Assembly: GCA_023807065.1 (NCBI GenBank)
Contig: JAJJLU010003841.1
Location: forward strand, 1 to 28,082
Length of the DNA: 28,082 nt
Direction: 5' to 3'
Source of the DNA: Isotricha intestinalis
Lineage: Eukaryota; Ciliophora; Litostomatea; Vestibuliferida; Isotrichidae
Position 1 is the first letter of the stretch. The number at the start of each line of letters is the position of its first letter. Below the pieces are notes generated by a model. The model did no database searches. It saw only the letters and a program-made list of their open reading frames with translations, and had not been told where the DNA came from. The translations under genes and the position numbers were made by a program. This document shows, in pieces, positions 26,022 to 28,082 of this stretch.

Positions 26022-26609
26022 TTTTTTAAGTTTTTTGTAAATATGAATTATAATTTTTTTATCTTTTTTTTTCTTCCTTTTTAATAGGTTAAGATTACTT
26101 TATGATTTTATGGAAATTTATCAAGTTTAAATTAATGTTATTCATTCATTTTTTTAATGATTTTATGAAAGTATTAAAGTTGAAAATAAAGTTAAGTTTA
26201 GAATATTGTAAAATAAATAATCTTTGATATTTTACTGTATAGAATTAAAATGTGAATAAAAATTATATGAACATTATCAATAAAGAAAAGATTATTTTTA
26301 TTGAATAATTATATGAATATTTATATATTTTGTTAGAACATAAAAAACTTTATAAACTTATTTATTTTTTAATTATAAAATTTAAATAATATCATTTCTA
26401 TTTCACACCAAAAATCATCGATCCTCGAGGATTAATTAAATTTTTTAACTAATATAAATTGAATAGAATTTTATTTCTTGTTAAATATTTTTTTTGACAA
26501 TTATCTTTTGATTTAAGAAATATAAAATAAAAATCTCATTTTTCTTTTTTTTATTTTCTTTCTTTAATGTTTGAAATCTTTCAAATATATTTAATTTTAT
26601 TATTTTCAA

Positions 26610-26730
26610 TTAAAATTATAATATTTAAAACATAATCGTTTAATTCATAAAAATTAAAAATATATTTTGAATCAATACAATAAATAAAAATTATTTTTTA
26701 AATTACACTCCTATTTAATTCCATTTTTTT
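26610..26730 (+). repeat. Diverged direct repeat R3, copy 1
   Basis: It aligns to 27487-27607 in the same orientation, about 877 bases away, at what I judge to be 75-80 percent identity with small gaps. The best-kept core is TTGAATCAATAC followed by AATTATTT and a TTAAAT stretch. Edges are approximate. Confidence 0.5.
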
Positions 26731-26887
26731 AAATTCAGATTTATTCTTCTTTTAGAGAAAAAAATATGAATCACATATTTTTTTATAATTTTACTGAATC
26801 AACTTTTTTTATATAAACATAAATTTATCAAAAATTTAATCAGTTAAAGACAGACAATGATAAAAAATATTGATTGAAATGATATAA

Positions 26888-26962
26888 CTTATTAATTTTG
26901 TTTCTCTATTCAACTGATCCTTATTTTATTTCTTGGGTTAATATAATTCATTTAATGAAACT
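26888..26962 (-). repeat. Intergenic repeat block R2, copy B
   Basis: This is the counterpart of about 8418-8512. The core CAAGAAAT...AAATAAGGA on the minus strand is kept, with a gap of about 15 bases relative to copy A. The in-frame TGA and TAA of copy A are present at the same positions. Confidence 0.45.
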
Positions 26963-27041
26963 ATTAATTTTGAAATGATGTTTTTTTGATTTTTTATTTA
27001 ATAGTAAATTTAAAGATTATAAAATGCATTCAGAAAAGTTA

Positions 27042-27077
27042 ATAGAGTAGTTTGAACTTTGAATAATGAAAAATTGT
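27042..27077 (+). repeat. Intergenic repeat block R1, copy B
   Basis: This copy matches 7934-7969 at 34 of 36 positions by eye; the two differences are T/A and A/G near the left side. It lies 80 bases to the right of block R2 copy B. In the 7.9-8.5 kb stretch the order is reversed and the spacing about 450 bases, so the blocks are not part of one simple unit. Confidence 0.6.
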
Positions 27078-27486
27078 TTTTAATTAAAAGGATATGAATA
27101 AATTTGACAAGAATATTTCTCTTGTACTATATTGAAAGAGAAAGATTTAATTATGATTATTACCTTAAATAAATGTTTTAGAAAAAAATAAATAAGAAAA
27201 ATAAAAAAAAGATTTATAAAATTCAAAAAGATATAATTCTATGATTATTTAAAAATCATTCAAAGAGAAAACCAAAGACAAAATTAAGATTTAAATGTAA
27301 AAATTTAAATGAGATATGATAAAGGATTGAATATCTTATATTTTAATTATTTTAATTTAAAGTTTATTTCTTTTTTGATAATTAATTTTTTTTTAATTTT
27401 CTTTTTCTTCATTTATTTTTTTTTGTTGATTTTGAATTTTAATTACTAATGCATTAACTTTTTTAATTTAAATTTATAAAAATTGA

Positions 27487-27607
27487 AATAAAATATGATC
27501 ATATAAGACATATAATCAAATTCATTAAAATAAAAATACATTGAATCAATACCATTAACACAAATTATTTCTTAAATCATATTTCAAATTCATTCTATTT
27601 TTATATT
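27487..27607 (+). repeat. Diverged direct repeat R3, copy 2
   Basis: Second copy of the repeat at 26610-26730, in direct orientation. It ends shortly before the ATG of the hypothetical gene at 27678, so if that gene is real this copy lies in its upstream region. Confidence 0.5.
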
Positions 27608-27677
27608 TTTTATAATATATATCTTTTTACAATAAATTCATATAAAAATCATTTTTCATAAAAATTAAATATAAAAT

Positions 27678-28010
27678 ATGGAGAATGATATAAGTGAGTT
27701 ACAAATATATTTTTTAGAATTAAACTCAATCAACTTATTTACTCATATAAAATTAGATTTGTTTGATAATGATTGGGTTTTAATCAAAAATGAGGATATT
27801 TACTATCGAAAAATAAATAATCATATCTTTAAATATAAAGATATAATTGTGACCAAAGTAAAATTAAAAAATAAAGATTCATCGATTCAAGAATTTAATT
27901 TTAATTTATATAAAGGAAAAAATAAATGTATATGCTTTTTATCATTATCATTAGCTTTAATTGAATTTTATTTTTTTCACTACAGGATGTCAATTAAAGA
28001 ATCACATTGA
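27678..28010 (+). CDS. Hypothetical protein, 3' end disrupted by GlyRS fragment
   Basis: A frame of 110 codons starting at an ATG in an A-rich context. The first 90 or so residues have a protein-like composition with acidic, basic and aromatic residues ([20 protein letters not shown]) and no family that I recognise. The end is hydrophobic ([19 protein letters not shown]). From base 27980 the DNA becomes an exact copy of GlyRS codons in the wrong frame, and the frame stops at a TGA at 28008-28010. TGA is unlike the TAA used by every other gene here. The natural 3' end is therefore lost through duplication or assembly joining, or the frame is not a gene. Confidence 0.38.
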   Translation: MENDISELQIYFLELNSINLFTHIKLDLFDNDWVLIKNEDIYYRKINNHIFKYKDIIVTKVKLKNKDSSIQEFNFNLYKGKNKCICFLSLSLALIEFYFFHYRMSIKESH

Positions 28011-28082
28011 AAATTATTGGAGAGAACATTTTATTTTAGAAGAATCTCTCCTTGAAATTTCTGCTACTTGTCTCACTCCAGA
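27980..28082 (+). repeat. Exact 103-bp copy of internal GlyRS sequence
   Basis: Bases 27980-28082 are identical to 20669-20771, which encode GlyRS residues 73-107. The match starts abruptly and runs to the last base of the window. No part of GlyRS upstream of it is present. The sequence just before the join is a T-run followed by CACTACAG. It could be the start of a second GlyRS locus or a gene fragment. It could also be an assembly overlap at a contig end. Confidence 0.95.

Larger units (their letters stand above)
26022..27677. other. Long gene-poor stretch with diverged repeats
   Basis: About 1.65 kb without an intact gene. It contains a diverged direct repeat pair (26610-26730 and 27487-27607), copies B of the two blocks shared with 7.9-8.5 kb (about 26888-26962 and 27042-27077), and a 12-base G/C-containing palindrome at 26421-26432. 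No RNA gene is recognised. The pattern fits old mobile or repeated DNA, but no terminal repeats or transposase were identified. Confidence 0.55.

Overview
The window is nuclear DNA from a very AT-rich single-celled eukaryote. Eukaryotic origin is shown by the gene content (eIF2B beta, Pcf11, CCDC93, an eEF1A-type methyltransferase, a eukaryotic-type GlyRS) and by one gene with several tiny GT-AG introns. Proteins are rich in Asn, Lys, Ile and Glu. All 14 confident genes end in TAA, and no in-frame TAA, TAG or TGA is needed as sense, so the code looks standard. Tiny introns, AT-richness and a compact layout suggest a ciliate or similar protist that keeps the standard code. That placement is inference only.

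Layout: 1-489 has no supported gene. 490-5969 (minus) holds a two-module FtsX-type permease and a cyclin-like protein. 6105-7259 (plus) is eIF2B beta, divergent from the cyclin gene. 7260-9232 is a long gene-poor stretch with decayed sequence and repeat blocks. 9233-15819 (minus) carries CCDC93 (Commander/CCC complex), an NRF-6-type acyltransferase-3 membrane protein, an Asn/Lys-rich protein of unknown function and an acidic plus Arg/Asn-rich protein. 15901-16284 (plus) is a small secreted Cys-rich protein. 16638-20307 (minus) holds an EEF1AKMT4-like methyltransferase, a Pcf11-like factor and a second Cys-rich surface protein. 20452-22425 (plus) is GlyRS, followed convergently by an Alba-like protein (minus). 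From about 24075 to 26021 (plus) lies a two-RRM protein that only appears when four to five introns of 23-50 bp are removed. 26022-27677 is gene-poor with diverged repeats. The last 103 bases are an exact copy of an internal piece of the GlyRS gene.

The genes are mostly unrelated housekeeping genes and do not form an operon or one pathway. Loose themes are translation (eIF2B beta, GlyRS, eEF1A methylation), RNA handling (Pcf11, RRM protein, Alba, RRN protein) and membrane or surface proteins. The observations most worth following are a six-cysteine module shared by the two small secreted proteins (one copy versus two in tandem), a tandem duplication of the front half of the Pcf11 CTD-interacting domain, the micro-intron-rich RRM gene, and the GlyRS fragment at the window end.
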